Shown here: one piece after another, positions 15,557-17,462 of the stretch
Layout of the letters: the number at the start of each line of letters is the position of its first letter
Position numbering within the stretch: position 1 is the first letter of the stretch
Source: JBEBBU01 sp041158225
GTDB lineage: Bacteria; Pseudomonadota; Gammaproteobacteria; Methylococcales; Methylococcaceae
Length of the DNA: 17,462 nt
Assembly (NCBI GenBank): GCA_041158225.1
Contig: JBEBBU010000055.1
Location: 1 to 17,462, forward strand
Reading direction: 5' to 3'
The notes under the pieces: model-generated
What the model was told of the DNA's origin: nothing
Databases searched by the model: none
What the model saw: only the letters and a program-made list of their open reading frames with translations
Made by a program: the position numbers and the translations under genes

Positions 15557-15575
15557 TATGTTATAATATAACATA
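15557..15575 (-). promoter_or_regulatory. Zur-type operator (perfect 19-bp palindrome) before the ZnuD-like receptor
   Basis: TATGTTATAATATAACATA is a perfect 9-1-9 inverted repeat. Its core ATGTTATANTATAACAT matches the gammaproteobacterial Zur consensus as I know it. It lies 22 bases before the receptor ATG and overlaps the predicted -10 element, the right place for zinc-dependent repression. No Zur gene is in the window. Confidence 0.8.
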
Positions 15576-15599
15576 ACATCAGCATGGGGTTGAGCGCAA
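15570..15599 (-). promoter_or_regulatory. Candidate promoter of the ZnuD-like receptor gene
   Basis: On the minus strand TTGCGC (15594-15599) stands 18 bases before TATGTT (15570-15575). The -10 falls inside the Zur-type palindrome. Predicted leader is about 28 bases. Match is 4 of 6 at each hexamer, so this is plausible only. Confidence 0.38.
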
Positions 15600-15600
15600 T

Positions 15601-15625
15601 GGTTATGTTATATTATATCAGAACC
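15601..15625 (-). promoter_or_regulatory. Second, degenerate Zur-type palindrome at the glcD 3' end
   Basis: A 25-bp imperfect palindrome centred on 15613, with 10 of 12 arm positions paired. One arm contains ATGTTATA exactly as in the first box and the other is TATATCAG. Centres of the two boxes are 47 bp apart. It spans the stop codon of glcD. It could be a second, weaker Zur site or a weak hairpin ending the glcD transcript. Confidence 0.45.
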
Positions 15626-17105
15626 GTGACAATTCAGTGAATGGCAGATCGCCATGATGGACATGCATGCCGCCCAGCTCAGCGCAATGGGTAGTCGTGG
15701 GAATGGCTTTACCTGGGTTGAGTAGACCGTATGGATCAAACGCATCCTTGACTGAAAAAAAGAACCGCAGTGTCTGCTCGGGAAACTGGTGGCACATCGC
15801 GTCCAGTTTTTCGATGCCAACGCCGTGTTCTCCGGTGACACTGCCGCCAAGATCCACGCAGATCCTGAGAATATCCAGTCCAAGTGCCTCTGCCTTGCCG
15901 CTTTCTTCGGGACTGGCCGCATCAAAAAGAATGAGCGGATGCAGGTTGCCATCTCCAGCATGAAAGACATTCAGGCAGCGCAGGCCGTACTCGGCGGATC
16001 GTGCGGCAATGGCCGCCAGTACCTCTGGCAAACGATATCTGGGAATGGAGCCATCCATGCAGAAATAGTCTGGAGAAAGCCTGCCACAGGCCGGGAAAGC
16101 ATTTTTTCTTCCTTTCCAGAACTGCAGGCGTTGCGCTTCACTCTGGCTGAGCATGATGTGACCGGCACCTGCATCCATCATCAGCTGGCGGATGATGGTC
16201 ATGTCTTCTTCCACATCTTCCCGGCTGCCATCAGCTTCGCACAGCAGCAGGGCAGCAGCATTGACATCATAGCCAGCATGGACAAAATCCTCAGTAGCCC
16301 TGATCATGGCTTGATCCATCATTTCCAGCCCGGCAGGCACCGGCCCGGAGGCAATGATGCTGGCCACAGCCCTGGCGGCTTGTTCAACCGATGCAAAACT
16401 GGCAAGCATACACTGTGCATACTCTGGTTTTGGCAGCAGTCTGAGCCAGATATCCGTCATGATCATGAGCAGTCCTTCCGAACCTATGACCAGAGGTAAC
16501 AGATCGGGCCCAGGTGTATCGGGTGCCAGGCTGCCCAGTGTCAGCGTTTCACCTTCCATGGTCAGCCCCCTGACCATCAATACGTTATGGAAGGTCAGCC
16601 CATACTTCAGGGTATGCACGCCACCTGCATTTTCGGCGACATTACCGCCGATGGTACAGGCAATCTGACTGGATGGATCGGGAGCATAAAACAGTCCGTG
16701 AGGTGCGGCAGCTTCACTGACACTGATATTGCGCACACCCGGTTCAACATGAGCGATGCGTGCCAGAGGATCTATGCTGATGATACGGCTGAAACGGGTC
16801 ATGACCAGCAGTATGCCATAGGGGCAGGGCGTAGCGCCTCCGGAGAGTCCAGTGCCAGCTCCCCGGACAGTTACCGGCACGCTGAACCTGCGCGCGGTAC
16901 GCAGGATGATCTGTAGCTGATCACTGGTTTCCGGCAGGACTACCAGACCGGGCAGGGCCTTTCTTGCAGTGAAGCCATCACAGTCATAGACAGCCCGGGA
17001 AGATGCTTCAGCAATCAGGATACCTGCAGGTAGCAGGCTTTCGAGTGTTGCGCAGGCCTGGGAAAGGTTATGCAACTGCTGTTCGTCGGCTGGATTACTG
17101 ACCAT
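15618..17105 (-). CDS. glcD: Glycolate oxidase subunit GlcD, FAD-linked oxidase
   Basis: The FAD-carrying subunit of the GlcDEF complex, oxidising glycolate (or D-lactate) to glyoxylate with electrons passed on to the respiratory chain. The PCMH-type FAD-binding domain covers about residues 38-215: LPGLVVLPETSDQLQ, the flavin-binding loop RGAGTGLSGG (81-90), and PDPSSQIACTIGGNVAENAGG with the conserved HTLKYGLT. The C-terminal FAD-oxidase domain holds NVFHAGDGNLHPLILFD and GGSVTGEHGVGIEKLDAM, both typical of GlcD and D-lactate dehydrogenases. Length 495 residues matches GlcD (499 in E. coli). The start ATG overlaps the end of glcF by 11 bases, so the order is glcF then glcD, with no glcE between. 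An FAD-linked D-lactate dehydrogenase is the alternative, but the adjoining glcF favours glycolate. Confidence 0.93.
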   Translation of the reverse strand: MVSNPADEQQLHNLSQACATLESLLPAGILIAEASSRAVYDCDGFTARKALPGLVVLPETSDQLQIILRTARRFSVPVTVRGAGTGLSGGATPCPYGILLVMTRFSRIISIDPLARIAHVEPGVRNISVSEAAAPHGLFYAPDPSSQIACTIGGNVAENAGGVHTLKYGLTFHNVLMVRGLTMEGETLTLGSLAPDTPGPDLLPLVIGSEGLLMIMTDIWLRLLPKPEYAQCMLASFASVEQAARAVASIIASGPVPAGLEMMDQAMIRATEDFVHAGYDVNAAALLLCEADGSREDVEEDMTIIRQLMMDAGAGHIMLSQSEAQRLQFWKGRKNAFPACGRLSPDYFCMDGSIPRYRLPEVLAAIAARSAEYGLRCLNVFHAGDGNLHPLILFDAASPEESGKAEALGLDILRICVDLGGSVTGEHGVGIEKLDAMCHQFPEQTLRFFFSVKDAFDPYGLLNPGKAIPTTTHCAELGGMHVHHGDLPFTELSRF

Positions 17106-17462
17106 CAGATTTCAGCCGCTCTGCGTACTGGATCTGCCCGGCCAGCCAGGTAATCCAGTGATGGACGGGAATCTGGCTGGCCGTCTGCAGATGATGTAGA
17201 CAGCCTATGTTGGCAGACAGTAGCCGGGCGGCGTCGGTCCTGGCAATACTGCCCAGTTTTTTATCACGCAACTGTCTGGCCATGGCTGGCTGCAGAATGG
17301 TATAGCTGCCTGCAGCGCCGCAGCAAAGATGTGCATCAGGTATGGCTGTCCATGCGTACCCCCACTGCGAAAGCAGGGATTCCATGACGCCCCTGATCTG
17401 GAGACCATGCTGCAGTGTACAGGGAGGATGGAAAGCTAGATGTGTCTGTGCCTTGATGGCAG
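17095..17462 (-). CDS. glcF: Glycolate oxidase iron-sulfur subunit GlcF, C-terminal part (5' end beyond window)
   Basis: The iron-sulfur subunit that takes electrons from the flavin subunit of glycolate oxidase. The frame stays open to the window edge, so the ATG at 17385 is internal; about 121 residues are visible. The upstream residues read HPPCTLQHGLQIRG, the first Cys-containing CCG block, followed by HLCCGAAGSYTILQP and SANIGCLHHLQTASQIPVHHW, all typical of the GlcF C-terminal domain. The N-terminal ferredoxin-like region with the two 4Fe-4S clusters must lie beyond the window. The 3' end overlaps glcD by 11 bases, implying coupled translation. The related LldE or GlpC proteins lack this exact spacing and ending, so GlcF is the best call. 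Confidence 0.92.
   Translation of the reverse strand, partial: AIKAQTHLAFHPPCTLQHGLQIRGVMESLLSQWGYAWTAIPDAHLCCGAAGSYTILQPAMARQLRDKKLGSIARTDAARLLSANIGCLHHLQTASQIPVHHWITWLAGQIQYAERLKSDGQ

Noticed and set aside
15789..16499. Plus-strand ORF opposite glcD (236 residues)
   Set aside because: glcD is complete and conserved on the other strand; this frame has no family signature.
17383..17385. ATG at 17385 as start of a small 96-residue protein
   Set aside because: Translation of the frame up to the window edge gives the conserved GlcF block HPPCTLQHG, so the ATG is internal to glcF.

Overview
The window looks like ordinary chromosome from a Gram-negative proteobacterium, most likely a gammaproteobacterium or close relative with base composition in the low-to-mid fifties percent GC (judged by eye). 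The evidence is a NodT/OprM-type efflux lipoprotein, GmhB of the LPS heptose pathway, a two-subunit GlyQ/GlyS, an OmpA-type lipoprotein and a TonB-dependent receptor. I see no transposase, phage gene, CRISPR array, tRNA or rRNA. Coding density is very high and many genes overlap.

Layout. (1) 2-1384 (+): the 3' part of an outer-membrane efflux channel gene, with a hexanucleotide microsatellite coding for (Gln-Ser)5. (2) 1487-1720 (+): a small unrecognised ORF with a good ribosome-binding site. (3) 1697-5985 (-): a tightly packed operon glyQ-glyS-gmhB-plsC, where every junction overlaps. (4) 6042-6625 (-): an OmpA-family lipoprotein gene followed by a strong hairpin terminator. (5) 6644-9660 (-): glgC-malQ-rubredoxin, all co-directional with the lipoprotein gene and possibly one transcript. 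(6) 9661-9822: a divergent control region. (7) 9823-13451 (+): glgB-glgA, joined by an ATGA overlap. (8) 13435-15534 (-): a ZnuD-like TonB-dependent receptor, converging on glgA. (9) 15557-15625: an AT-rich control region with a perfect palindrome matching the gammaproteobacterial Zur operator and a second degenerate copy. (10) 15618-17462 (-): glcD and the C-terminal part of glcF, glycolate oxidase subunits.

Functional reading. The central block is a nearly complete glycogen set: GlgC makes ADP-glucose, GlgA polymerises it, GlgB branches it and MalQ remodels released maltodextrins. Glycogen phosphorylase and debranching enzyme are not in the window. Glycolate oxidase next door would feed glycolate carbon back as glyoxylate; together with glycogen storage this would fit an autotroph disposing of 2-phosphoglycolate, but that is only an inference. 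The receptor with its Zur-type operator is the clearest regulatory story: a high-affinity zinc-uptake gene predicted to be switched on under zinc starvation.

I did not find a convincing new multi-gene system. The points most worth checking are the paired Zur-type boxes, the microsatellite in a predicted surface loop, the small ORF at 1487, the altered activator-site residue in GlgC, and the glgC-malQ-rubredoxin-lipoprotein arrangement.
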